Source: Ustilago trichophora
Taxonomy: Eukaryota > Basidiomycota > Ustilaginomycetes > Ustilaginales > Ustilaginaceae
DNA: 64,000 nt
Direction of reading: 5' to 3'
Assembly (NCBI GenBank): GCA_900323505.1
Contig: OOIN01000007.1
Coordinates: 930,001-994,000 of the forward strand
The position numbers and the translations under genes were made by a program. Below are positions 19,539 to 30,705 of the stretch, in pieces. The notes beneath the pieces were generated by a model, which had not been told where the DNA came from, made no database searches, and saw only the letters and a program-made list of their open reading frames with translations. Position 1 is the stretch's first letter. Every line of letters starts with the position of its first letter.

Positions 19539-21041
19539 ATGTCCATCTCGCCCGTCGACATCTCGAGCCTCAAGCAGAGGTACGAGAAGGCTGGTCAGTC
19601 CCACCTTTTTGCCTTCTGGGATACCCTCACTGCCGAGCAGCAAGCCGAGCTCGCTCAACAACTCGACCAACTCGATGTCGCGCGTGTCAACAAAGTCTTT
19701 GAGACCGCTATCAAGGCAGACGAAGAGGCCAGGGCTGGCAAGTCGCATCAGGTCCAGCCACCACCCCCCTCGTCTGTAGAGAACACCATCGATGGCGAGG
19801 CGGACCCAGCCAAAGTACAGCACTTCCGCACTGTCGGTCTCAACGCAATCGCACAGGGTCACGTCGGTGTCCTCTTGATGGCCGGTGGTCAAGGAACTCG
19901 TCTCGGCTCGAGCGCTCCCAAGGGCTGCTACAATATTGGTCTTCCTTCCAACAAGAGCCTCTTCCAGATTCAGGCGGAGCGCATCCTCAAATTGCAAAAG
20001 ATTGCCGCTGAGCACGTTCACAGCTCCGCTTCATCTTCGAGCAGCTCGTCCAGCGCCTCCGTCGTAATTCCATGGTATATCATGACATCTGGACCCACAC
20101 GCAAGGACACTGAGGCCTTCTTCGCTCAGAACAAGTACTTTGGCCTCGAGCAGCAAAACATCATCTTCTTCGAGCAAGGTACACTCCCGTGCCTCTCGCT
20201 TGAGGGCAAGATCCTTCTCGAGACACCCAGCAAAGTGGCTACGGCTCCGGACGGCAACGGTGGTCTCTACCGCGCACTTCGAACGCCCTACAACAAGGGT
20301 CAGCCAGATACGGTTGTTTCTGACCTCGAAAAGCGCGGTATCAAGTACCTGCACGCCTACGGTGTCGACAACTGTCTCGTCAAGGTCGGTGATCCCGTCT
20401 TCCTCGGCGTCTGCTTGGAACAGGGTGTCCAGGCTGGTGTCAAGGTCGTCAAGAAGGAGAACCCCAAGGAGTCGGTGGGTGTCGTCGCCCTTCGCGACGG
20501 AAAGTTCGGCGTCGTCGAGTATTCGGAGATCCCTGAAGCGCTGAGCGAGGCCCGCGACGCAAATGGCGAGCTCTCCTTCCGTGCCGCCAACATTGTCAAC
20601 CACTTCTACACCACCAAGTTCCTGGCAGACGATGTTCCCGCATTCGAGCCCGAGATGGCCTTCCATATTGCTCGCAAGAAGATTCCGACGGTGGACCTGT
20701 CCACCGGTCAACCCATCAAACCCTCCACACCCAACGGCATGAAGCTCGAGCTCTTCGTCTTTGACGTCTTCCCATTCTGCGGCGACAAGCTTGCCGTTCA
20801 CGAGGTTGCCAGGCAAGAAGAGTTCAGCCCGCTCAAGAACGCCAAGGGAACCGGTGTCGATGACCAGGACACTTCGCGCCGCGATCTCCTTGCTCAGCAG
20901 AGCCGTTGGCTCGAGACAGCCGGTGCCAAAATCGAAGACGGTGTAGAGGTCGAGCTCAGCCCCCTCCTCACGTATAGCGGTGAAGGTCTTGACAGATTTG
21001 CCGGCCAGACCCTATCCCAATCTGGCAACATCGAGCCCTGA
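19539..21041 (+). CDS. UAP1: UDP-N-acetylglucosamine pyrophosphorylase
   Basis: This is an intron-free gene of 500 residues, the usual family length (yeast Qri1 is about 480). The first in-frame ATG is at 19539. The uridylyltransferase signature LLMAGGQGTRLGSSAPKGC is at 112-130, followed by SLFQIQAERILKLQ. Further family blocks are IPWYIMTSGPTRKDTEAFF, VKVGDPVFLGVCLEQG, VVEYSEIPEAL and ANIVNHFYTTKFL. A short Ser run sits near residue 170. The enzyme joins UTP and GlcNAc-1-phosphate to give UDP-GlcNAc in the cytosol, the precursor for chitin, N-glycans and GPI anchors. It is convergent with RPL4. Confidence 0.96.
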   Translation: MSISPVDISSLKQRYEKAGQSHLFAFWDTLTAEQQAELAQQLDQLDVARVNKVFETAIKADEEARAGKSHQVQPPPPSSVENTIDGEADPAKVQHFRTVGLNAIAQGHVGVLLMAGGQGTRLGSSAPKGCYNIGLPSNKSLFQIQAERILKLQKIAAEHVHSSASSSSSSSSASVVIPWYIMTSGPTRKDTEAFFAQNKYFGLEQQNIIFFEQGTLPCLSLEGKILLETPSKVATAPDGNGGLYRALRTPYNKGQPDTVVSDLEKRGIKYLHAYGVDNCLVKVGDPVFLGVCLEQGVQAGVKVVKKENPKESVGVVALRDGKFGVVEYSEIPEALSEARDANGELSFRAANIVNHFYTTKFLADDVPAFEPEMAFHIARKKIPTVDLSTGQPIKPSTPNGMKLELFVFDVFPFCGDKLAVHEVARQEEFSPLKNAKGTGVDDQDTSRRDLLAQQSRWLETAGAKIEDGVEVELSPLLTYSGEGLDRFAGQTLSQSGNIEP

Positions 21042-21765
21042 GCTAGCCTAGAAGAGATGAAAAATCATTTTGAACATTTCGTTACCCAACCGCAAAGTGT
21101 ACAAATGCACAGCTGGCCAATGTCACCCGACCGTGCAATCTGAGAGAGAGAGATGAAAGGCTTTGTTTGGCCTCTGAGACACCTAAGCCAACTCCACGTT
21201 CCAGAAGCCAGAGGATCGCGGGCTAGCAGCCTATGCGTTGCGTGTCCTCTCAGTCGCGAACTTTTCATCGGATGCCGACTCGACATTCATCGCAAACCGC
21301 ACTCTCAAGCACACAGAAGGAACCACACACGCAAACGAGAGAGAGGTTTATGGAATGGGTCCCAAAACGTGCCGATAGCCCGGCCTTTTTGTGTTGTTGA
21401 AATTTTTTGGGGGGGGGGGGGTTGCGATTGTATACAAAGACTGGGTCACAGAGATGTAACCAGCCAGGGATGATGATGATGATAATGATGGAAGGGGGAG
21501 ATGGTGACAAAGACCGAATCAACGAGCTGTACAGGATCAGGATGGATACCGCTGAAGCGTTTCTCATGAACAACATACAACAAAGGGACCGGGTGTAAAT
21601 GTTTAAGAAGAGAAAGGCATGTGTGTGTGTGTGTGAAGGAAATTTTTGAGAAAGCAACCAGCGACGACCTCCAATCACCATGCTTGCAATCTGATCAACG
21701 ACGACCAAAGAAAAGAGTCATGCAGGAAAAACGAGTCGAAAGAAGCAAGTGCATCAACGAAACGC
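21042..21765. other. Convergent 3' spacer with G13 tract and GT microsatellite
   Basis: This is the 724-bp region between the stop codons of UAP1 (plus) and RPL4 (minus). It carries a run of 13 G at 21409-21421, a (TGA)n-like patch near 21471-21489, one ACAAAGGGA at 21580-21588 and (GT)7 at 21621-21634. No gene is seen. Confidence 0.5.
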
Positions 21766-23717
21766 TTAGTTGGCGAAGAGAAGCTCGGTGAACTCCTTGG
21801 CAACGGGCTGCTTGGCCTCCTTCTTGATACCCGACTTCTTCTGAGCCTGGGCGCGGATCTCGGATCGGATGGCAGCCTGGGCGTAAGGGTTGAGGCGGAA
21901 GAGAACAGCGCGGTTCTTGAGGGGGTTCTTGCGCTGGGTGAAGGGGCGAGTGGTCTTGGCGGGGCCCTTGGCACGGACAACCGACTGGATCTCATCAGAG
22001 TTGATGATGCGGGTAACGTCAGTGTTGGCAATCTTGGCCTTGGGGAGGGTGAAGCCGGTCTTGGCAGCGAAGACCTCGTCGAGGCGGCCGAAAGCGGACT
22101 GGGTGAAGATGACGAAGCGGCCAAGGTGTCCTCCGGGGGCGAGCTGGAGGATGTTGAGGCGCTCGACGGAGCAGAGCTCAACACCGGGGACGTTGCGGAA
22201 AGCCTTGACGATACCGGCGTCCTGGTTGTAGATGACAAGGGGACCACGGCGCTGGGTGTGGCGGCGGTTGCGGATCTTGCCAACGCCGGCACGGATCTTG
22301 CGCGAGTTGGAGACCTTGACAACGTCGTTGTAGGCGTTAACAGCCTTGAGGAGAGCGACAGCCTCCTTGGTCTTGGTCAGGCTCTCGGCGGCGTCGGCAA
22401 CGACGAGGGGGATCTCCTCGAGCTCCTCAACGCGGTGACCACGGGCGAGAACGAGCGAGGGGACGGCAGTGGCAGCCAGAGCAGATGCGGTAGCGTAACG
22501 CTTCTGGTTCTGGTTGGTCTTGATGAACCATCGGCGCCACAGCTTGGTGGGGGCGAACATGTGACCACCACGGACCATGTTACCGAAGGCGGCCTGACCG
22601 GATCGGTGAGTACCACCACCGCCGACACGGGGAATACGGGCGACGGCACGACCGGTACCCCAGGACTCGGCAGAGGTCTGGTGACCAGCCTTGGTGGAGA
22701 CGGCGTAAGGCTGACGCTTGTTCTTGGCAACGTTGGCTGGAGGAGGCGAAAAAGGTTGTGGAAGATGGATCAGTCAGTGAACAGCTCTTTACGACGCGAA
22801 GCTTGAGGTTTCTTCTTGCGATTGTTTCCCCTTGCGAGTGGTCCATCTTGCAACCCTCCGGTCTCCATCTGCATCGACCCTTTGTGCGGTGCCTGCTATC
22901 CCATTGCGATACTTGTTTCGTCTGTCTGTGGTCTGCCAGTTCCTTCCTTTGCTTCGTATCTGCCAAGTCCTCCGTCCCTACTCGACAACAAGAAATGCTT
23001 CGAAAGGATACTTACTGTGAACGAGCTGAACAACGTCAGGTCGGATGGGAGCAGTGAAGACTGCGGGGAGGGGGAGCGAGCCCGAGGCCGCGCCATCGAG
23101 GCCCCTCACGTTGACGGCTGTTCAAGTGAAAAATACACAAGGCGACAGTGTTAATGAGATGATCTTGTCATCTGGAAACGGTCTCTAAGCAGCATGACAC
23201 CAGTGTAGCATCCATTGTTCATCATGATTGGAGAGCAGAAATGCGAACAAGTTGAAGGTCGCGCATGATATGTGTTGAATGTTGCAGACGACGTCTGAAA
23301 GCGAGCTCTGGGCGGAGAATCCTCTTAAATCAAAATATAAAGTCGGATGTAGAAGATTGAGGACGTAGCATCGGTTTCTATCGATTCGTGTGCACCTGCA
23401 ATATCTGCTTGTGTTGTGCGAAGTGACCGATGCCCAGAGACTTCTGCATCGAACATTGACGATGCATGTCCAAGCAGCGGCGCATTTCGTATGGAGTCGA
23501 AGAGATGCAGAGGGGAATGCGTGCGATGCTGCGTGTACGAGAGGGATTCCATTGTAGGATAGGATGCTGAATGTAATGATATTTTGGTCGATAATCTCTG
23601 GACTACCGCTATGCTCTCCAACGTCGGTGGCGGACTGTACTATAGGATGCTGACTGGTGTGTGTGTGCCGATGGTGCTGCTGGGATGTACGAGATACCTA
23701 CTGGGTCTAGCAGCCAT
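21766..23717 (-). CDS. RPL4: 60S ribosomal protein L4 (uL4), three exons
   Basis: The exons 23717-23702, 23117-23016 and 22736-21766 total 1089 nt and give 362 residues. The first coding exon is only 16 nt (MAARP plus one base). Its donor reads GTAGGT, which is not the preferred GTAAGT, and the intron is 584 bp, long for this genome. The second intron is 279 bp (GTAAGT..CCAG). The joined N-terminus [12 protein letters not shown] and later [32 protein letters not shown] and [20 protein letters not shown] are diagnostic of eukaryotic L4. It is a core large-subunit protein lining the exit tunnel. The codon choice is that of a highly expressed gene. It is divergent from RPS29. The introns show no complete C/D snoRNA box set. 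Confidence 0.95.
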
Positions 23718-24353
23718 TTTCGATATCTTGAAGGGAATGGTTGGTGGATGACTCCAGGAAGGATGGTGACGGCGAGCTCTGAGTAGCCAACCCTCGGATT
23801 CGGACCTTGACAGAGCGCTTGCTTGCTCTGCTGTGTGTCGATCGACTTTGACTGGGAATAGACTGGATCTGCTGCCACAAAATTTCTCCGCCGCACACGC
23901 ACTCTCCACCAGTCTCCCTTCGAGACTTTGCGAATTTTGATGCTCCAAATCCATCCAGGTCAGCCACGTAAATCTAGCTACACGTGATTCTTTCTGAGCT
24001 CGGCCGAAGTTGTCCCTACCCAAAATTCAGTCAAAATTCAATCGGAACCGTCCAAAGCCTCCTCTGCCATATTTCGCGATTTTGACCAAGTCCAAGTTCC
24101 ACACAGTAGCGAGGAGAGAGACGCGCTAGGCTGCTCGGCTTCTGAAGTTAGGCAGGCAAGCCAGTCGGTCAGAAGTGTGTCTAGTGGCAGCTACACAGCG
24201 TCTGGCAGGAAGTGAGGAAGGGGTGAAGGGTCGAAGCCTTCTGAAGCGCACGCCGCGCCAGCTGCTGGCTGCATTGGAAGCGTGTTCGTCGTCGCTTGTC
24301 TTTGCTCCCTCCATCTCTCGTACCTTCAAGATATCACATCCATAAACGACAAG
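23718..24353. promoter_or_regulatory. Shared promoter of the divergent RPL4/RPS29 pair with a CACGTG box
   Basis: These 636 bp separate the start codons of two ribosomal-protein genes. A perfect E-box CACGTG at 23981-23986 (context CTACACGTGATT) lies near its centre, and two AAAATTCA half-repeats lie near 24021-24040. E-box (Cbf1-type) sites occur in ribosomal-protein promoters of several fungi, so a shared control element is plausible but unproven. Confidence 0.5.
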
Positions 24354-25481
24354 ATGACTTTCCAGACTCTGTGGTACAGCCACCCCCGAAAGTTCGGCAA
24401 GGGTTCCCGTCAGTGGTACGTATCATGGCATAACGACATTCGCATCGACACCAATGCAGCAGAGCCGGCTGGAATACATAGCAGCAGACCATATCGACAA
24501 CGACATATGAATGCCAAGCACACATGCACACATCATCAACCAGCATAGAAAGACGCAGCAACAGACACACACACACAGCATGTGTCGCATCATCATGCCC
24601 TTCGTCGTATCAGCACCATGGACCATTCGCATCTACGCACAGTCAGCTGTTCGCACACCAACGCAAACCTTCGCATATCAACATCGATCACAGATCCATA
24701 GCAGCAGAAACATAGTGAAAAGGGACGTTCTGCAGGTCTCGGGAGTCTAAGCACGAGCGTATGGAATGGACTGCGATGGAGTAGACATCCTGGTCGTAGG
24801 CGTGTCGCCAGGTCATCACAGTACTACATCTCGACGTTCTTAAAGACGGCTTTGCTGCTCACTTGGACCCAACGAAGATTCGGTCGCTCATCGAACGACG
24901 CCGCGCAACGGATTCCGGATGCTGCAGCCTTGACCGCTGGTCCAAAACGATGCGTATACTTCCTGCATTCTCGACTTTTGGTAGAGAAAGAGATGTCGGA
25001 ACCGCAAGTGACTGGCATGGGGGCACAGGTGGATGGTATCCTCTTGCTTGTCGGATCATTTTGATAGCGACGAATTTATCGCCGATTTAACCGTGTCATC
25101 CACCGCAACTTTCAGCACTTCGAGACTTGCCGCACATCTCAACGTTCAGATCGACGGATGCATCTTCATTCTACCATTTCGCCTCTATTTTGTTTCGTCA
25201 CGGCTGCATCGTCTATCCTCCTGCATTTATCGACCTGCCAGTGCTCTGCTTCGTTCAATCGACTGCTGCTGCGTTGTTCCGTCTTTCATTCACCAACACT
25301 ATCGAGCCGTTTACTGACCCCCTTCTCTTTCGTGCTTGTTGCGTCTTGCATCGAATTCTTTTCCTGCAACAGCCGTGTCTGCGGCAACCAGGGCGGTATC
25401 ATCCGCAAGTACGGCCTCGACATCTGCCGTCAGTGCTTCCGTGAGCGCGCTGACCAGATCGGCTTCCACAAGTTCCGTTAA
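24354..25481 (+). CDS. RPS29: 40S ribosomal protein S29 (uS14), two exons with a 957-bp intron
   Basis: The exons 24354-24415 and 25373-25481 give 56 residues, exactly the usual S29 length. Exon 1 reads [20 protein letters not shown] and splits the first zinc-binding Cys codon (TG|C). Exon 2 supplies [20 protein letters not shown] and the ending [14 protein letters not shown]. The four zinc-ligand cysteines (CxxC and, further on, CxxC in ICRQC) are all present. The protein is a zinc-ribbon component of the small-subunit head. The 957-bp intron (GTACGT..CAACAG) is about six times the length of its coding sequence and very long compared with the others in this window. It includes an AC microsatellite near 24565-24577. 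It is divergent from RPL4, with which it may be co-regulated. Confidence 0.95.
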
Positions 25482-27858
25482 AGCGGTTGTGGGGCTTCCC
25501 CGTCAAGCAAAACTCGCACACACATACACATACACATCCTCTCTCTTTCTCTCTTTCTCCACCATGCATCCAAAAGTCTCAACCAGAGTTCACCGCTTTC
25601 CTTGCTCGCAGTTGAGCGACCTCTGGCCCTCATGTGAACATTGCCACTTGGGGGGTCAGCTAGCCCGATAGTTGCCTCTTGCTCTTTCGTGGCCAACTGG
25701 TTGATACCGTACACGGCTCGAGCTAGCACTACCATCTTTCCCCCCTTTGCTCCTGTCCCATACGTTGTATTCATTCGCTTTCATAGCAAACCAAAACGTT
25801 CATCGGTCCCTCAAAATCCTGCAATGTCGAGTGTGAACATAGACTTCGAGATGAGATACCAGACCTTTGATGTCGGACGAGCCGAAGACGCTCACGACCA
25901 TTTCGGTCGACTTCAACTAGCAGCTAAGTACGGCTTCGGCAAGCAGCACCGAGTGTCGATGTGTGCCTGCGTTCACCTCAAGCCAGCGACAAGCTGTTAT
26001 CAGTGCGTATGTGCATACTGTACAAGGCGCTGGATCGGATGTGAAATCAGCTACAAGCGTGGTGAGTCAAAGATCGATCGGGCTTCGAGTTCAATTAAGC
26101 CACGATCCAGTAGTGGCAGCGATCCCGTGCGACAGGTATAAGCGGTCATTTGCGGAATTGAGGTGTACAGACGGTCAACTTGCAGTTTCTCAGTCAAATC
26201 CGACGTTTCAATTGCACAGCTGCTGATTGGACCCGACAAGTGAGTTCTGAGCATGAGATGCAAGCCAGCTAGCTGCACGCCTGGAACTTGGCAGCCAACA
26301 CCTCGAGCCTCGCCATTCGTTGCGAGCCTGGCTGCTATCTGTGGAAGACCTGAGCGTTATTCAATCTATAAGAGAAGCCAGATATGACCAAGCTGATGAT
26401 ATATCAGAAGATGACAGGACCTTTTTTTCAAAAGATCGGTGTACCACCAATCGATTTTGTGACATTTTGTGAGGGAAGGGTGCAGATGCAAACAAAGAGC
26501 GATTCGGAGTAACGTGGAGAGGGGTTCAAACTACTATATGTTGATGCACTTGACCGGTTCGGAGACATCCACTGTGCACGGTATCTTTATTCTTGCTTTC
26601 TCCCTTGCCTTATCTACTGCTGAGGTCGCTTGTAGGCTTCCGATCTTTGTCACAGATTGAGGCTGCACGTCAAGATGGACATGGAAAGCTGTTGAGGATG
26701 AGGTATTGCCAGTACAGTAGTGCAGCGACGGCGATGGTACGAGGTGATCTGGTCTCTTCTAGCGAAGAAAGGTGAGAGAAACGCTCTTTCACGGACGTTG
26801 CCGGCCGACCGGCTTGCCAGTCACAGCAGCCAGTCACGATTATGCTCGTTCTCTTAGCTTTACTCGCGGAGCTTTGCGCTGCCTGCCTCTCGAGCTTGCT
26901 TCACTTCTGAAAACACTTTTGCTAGCATCGACAATCATGCAACTGCACCCATGTGCATATCTACTGGATTGAGCTATGCTGCGATGGAGTATCGTAGAAG
27001 CGTGGGAGGTCCGTTTCGGTTCAACCGGTCTAGACGCTGAAAAACGCGTCAAAGCGTCTCTCTCAGTCTGGAGGATGATCGAATTTATGAGGGATTATAG
27101 AAAATGCATCGGCACTTGAAGAGAAGTCTATTGAGACTGTGCGGTCTTGGAAGGGTCTGAATTCAGAATTAGAGTACGACTGTGTGGTTCTTCGCAGTTT
27201 GTATTTGCTTTGAGAACTTGATCAAATTGAAATTTCTGAAAGCGCTGTGTTCCAAGCGCGTTGACGGCGCAGGCTAAACCACTTTGTCACACAAAAGCGA
27301 GCGTGTTGATTGGACCGTGCTCGTCGACACCTAGGGTTCCATCGAAAACAGCGCTCGGGCTGCGATTGCCGTGGCTGACCGGTCAAAAGCCAGAAGGCAG
27401 AAGCTCCAAAGCCAAGCCAGGTGTTTGCTTTTTACCCTTTGCTCTTTGCTCTCCGCAGCCGCAAAGAGGCTGCTTGTGAATCAGCACAAAAATTGGAATT
27501 TCAGCCTTTCTGCTCCTCCCGCCCGATGCTCACTGTTTTCACTTTTTCCCCTTTTTCACTCTGATGTGTTGCAAAACGCGAGCTGCTGGCTGGTCAGACT
27601 GGCATAGTGGGCTCAACCGGACGACCCCCCGCTTCAGTCTCGTCGCTATTCGGCCCTTTCCGCGTGTAACACTCTGAAGCTCAGAGTCTTGTCCCTCGCT
27701 CCCTCTGCCCTCGTTCGCCCGTTCGCCTGCCCCTCGGCATCTCGTCTTTGTACATCCCTTGGTCCGCATCAGCGCATCCCTTCCCCTCTACCACCACCAT
27801 CTCTATTTCTCCCCACACCTTTTCTAGAGTGAGAGCAGGGTAGCTGGTATCATACATC
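25482..27858. other. Spacer between RPS29 and aconitase; no gene recognised
   Basis: This 2.4-kb stretch contains only short frames without conserved sequence or plausible splicing. It holds the RPS29 terminator region and the aconitase promoter, with a pyrimidine-rich stretch at about 27530-27820 just before the start codon. Confidence 0.4.
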
Positions 27859-30705
27859 ATGCTTCCTCTTCGAGCACTTCGAACTTCCTCCCTCAGGGCG
27901 GCCGCCAAGGCTCCCCTCGCCCGCGGCTATGCCACCACCGTCGCTGAGGAGGCCGCCGAGATCTCCCCTTCGCTCTTCGACAAGAAGGTCGAGATGTCCG
28001 TCGTCGAGAAGGGCAAGGGCTACTACATCAACTACAAGCGCATCGAGGACAACCTCAAGGTCGTTCGCGAGCGGTAAGTTTCAGCGTTTCTTTTTTTCGT
28101 TCCTTCTTCTCCCGTGCAAGGTCAGCGACATTCTTTTCTACTTCAGCGGTGTAACATGCAGCGTTGGACGATCAGAACCAACAAGCTATCCTTTTTCAAG
28201 GAGAGGATCGCCCAGTCCATGTCCAGTGTCGCATCGTGCGATACGAGGAAGCACGATGGTTCACCGCTGATCTCTGCGTATTGCAAAGAACTCAGCCATT
28301 TCATGCTTTTGCTTTGGCATGCGCAGTAGACAAAAATCAGCAGCAAGGTGTTGTTTCGGATCTTGAACGCTCAAGCTCTGTAGATCGAATTGTCCACTGA
28401 TTTGCGCCGGCGAGCTGGACTTACGCTTTTTTGCACGGTTCAGGAGGAGAACTCTGTGTCATTTTAGCGTTCAGAATCAATTCCACTGACTCCGATCTAC
28501 CCTTCTCCGCTTTCCATCGCACTTTGCAGTCTCAACCGCCCCCTCACCCTCGCCGAGAAGATCGTTTACGGTCACTTGGACAACCCCCACGAGCAGGAGA
28601 TCACCCGTGGTTCTTCCTACCTCAAGCTCCGACCTGACCGTGTTGCCTGCCAGGATGCCACCGCCCAGATGGCTCTCCTTCAGTTCATGTCGGCCGGTCT
28701 CCCCACTGTTGCTGTCCCCACCACTGTCCACTGTGACCACCTTATCGAGGCTCAGGTCGGTGGTGCCAAGGACTTGGCCCGTGCTATCGAGATCAACAAG
28801 GAGGTTTACGACTTCCTTGCCACTGCCACCGCCAAGTACGGCATTGGCTTCTGGAAGCCCGGTTCCGGTATTATTCACCAGATCCTCATCGAGAACTACG
28901 CCTTCCCCGGTGGTCTCATGATCGGTACCGACTCGCACACCCCCAACGCCGGTGGTCTCGGTATGATCGCCTGTGGTGTCGGTGGTGCCGACGCTGTCGA
29001 CGTCATGGCTGACATCCCTTGGGAGCTCAAGGCCCCCAAGGTCATCGGTGTCGAGCTCAAGGGCAAGATGTCCGGCTGGACCACCCCCAAGGATGTTATC
29101 CTCAAGGTGGCTGGTGAGCTCACCGTCAAGGGTGGTACTGGTGCCATCATCGAGTACAAGGGTGCCGGTGTCGAGTCGCTCTCGTGCACTGGTATGGCCA
29201 CCATCTGCAACATGGGTGCCGAAATTGGTGCCACCACCTCCGTTTTCCCCTACAACGAGCGCATGGGCGACTACCTCCGCGCCACCAACCGATCCGAGAT
29301 CGCCGACCTCGCCAAGGGCTTCCAGCGCAACCTCCTCCCCGACTCGGGCGCCGAGTACGACTCTCACATCGAGATCAACCTCGACACTCTCGAGCCCCAC
29401 ATCAACGGTCCCTTCACCCCCGATCTTGCCACCCCCCTCTCCAAGTTCGCCGAGGAGGTCAAGAAGAACGACTGGCCCGAGGAGCTCAAGGTCTCGCTCA
29501 TTGGTTCGTGCACCAACTCGTCCTACGAGGACATGAGCCGATCCGCCTCGATCGCCGAGGAGGCTGCCGCCCACGGCCTCAAGGTCAAGTCGGCCTTCAC
29601 CATCACCCCCGGTTCCGAGCAGATCCGTGCCACCATCGAGCGTGATGGCCAGATGGAGATCCTCGAGAAGGCTGGTGGTATGGTTCTTGCCAACGCCTGT
29701 GGTCCTTGCATTGGTCAGTGGGACCGAAAGGACATCAAGAAGGGTGACAAGAACTCGATCATCACTTCGTACAACCGTAACTTCACCGGCCGTAACGACG
29801 CCAACCCCGCCACCCACGCCTTCGTCGCCTCGCCCGACCTTGTTACCGCCATGGCCTTCGCTGGTCGCCTCACCTTCAACCCCATGACCGACAGTCTCAA
29901 GGGTGCTGACGGCAAGGAGTTCAAGTTCTCGGCTCCCAGCGGTAAGGAGCTTCCTCCCCACGGCTACGACCCCGGTAACAACACCTACCAGGACCCCCCC
30001 AAGGACCGCTCGGCTGTCCAGGTCGCCATCGACCCCAAGTCGGACCGTCTCCAGAAGCTCGAGCCCTTCAAGCCTTGGAACGGCAAGAACCCCACCGACT
30101 GCCCCGTCCTGATCAAGGCCCAGGGCAAGTGCACCACCGACCACATCTCGGCCGGTGGTCCATGGCTCAAGTACCGTGGTCACCTTGAGAACATCTCGAA
30201 CAACTGTCTCATCGGTGCCATCAACGCTGCCAACGGCAAGGCCAACGAGGTCCAGAACGTCTTCACCGGCGAGTGGGGACCGGTCCCCGCCACTGCTATC
30301 CAGTACCGTGAGCAGGGCAAGCCTTGGGTTGTCATTGGTGACGAGAACTACGGTGAGGGTTCGTCGCGAGAGCACGCCGCTCTTGAGCCCCGTTTCCTCG
30401 GTGGTTGCGCCGTCATTGCCCGCTCGTTCGCTCGTATCCACCAGACCAACCTCCGCAAGCAGGGTATGCTCGCCTTCGAGTTCGCCAACCCCGCTGACTA
30501 CGACAAGGTCCGCCCCGATGACCTCGTCGACATTGTTGGTGTCACCGAGCTCGCTCCCGGTTCCAAGGTCTCGCTCGTCTGCAAGCACAAGGACGGCTCC
30601 AAGGATGAGCTTCCTCTCACCCACACCATGAACGAGAACCAGATCTCTTGGTTCAAGCACGGTTCGGCCCTCAACAAGATGGCTGCTGCCGCCAAGTCCG
30701 CCTAA
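27859..30705 (+). CDS. ACO1: Mitochondrial aconitate hydratase, two exons
   Basis: The exons 27859-28073 and 28530-30705 give 796 residues; the 456-bp intron (GTAAGT..TTGCAG) splits an Arg codon. The N-terminus [20 protein letters not shown] is a typical arginine-rich mitochondrial presequence. The three 4Fe-4S ligands are Cys399 ([12 protein letters not shown]), Cys462 and Cys465 ([11 protein letters not shown]), with the spacing of mitochondrial aconitases. Other signatures include [25 protein letters not shown] and [18 protein letters not shown]. It isomerises citrate to isocitrate in the TCA cycle and is sensitive to iron and oxidative state. The codon choice is strongly biased (GAG, AAG, CTC, GTC), as for a highly expressed gene. 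This creates a long spurious frame on the other strand. No overlap with neighbours is seen. Confidence 0.97.

Noticed and set aside
21646..22806. 386-codon plus-strand open frame across RPL4
   Set aside because: It is antisense to RPL4 exons and intron, with Leu/Gly/Glu low-complexity typical of a codon-bias shadow.
23118..23701. Possible C/D snoRNA in RPL4 intron 1 (ATGATGA at 23219-23225, minus strand)
   Set aside because: No CTGA D box lies at a suitable distance and no terminal stem is visible.
25641..26141. 166-codon plus-strand frame after RPS29
   Set aside because: Composition is unlike a protein family and no conserved block or splice support is visible.
27859..28077. Short stand-alone 72-residue gene at the aconitase 5' end
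   Set aside because: It is the first exon of ACO1; the frame continues through a GTAAGT..TTGCAG intron into the main exon.
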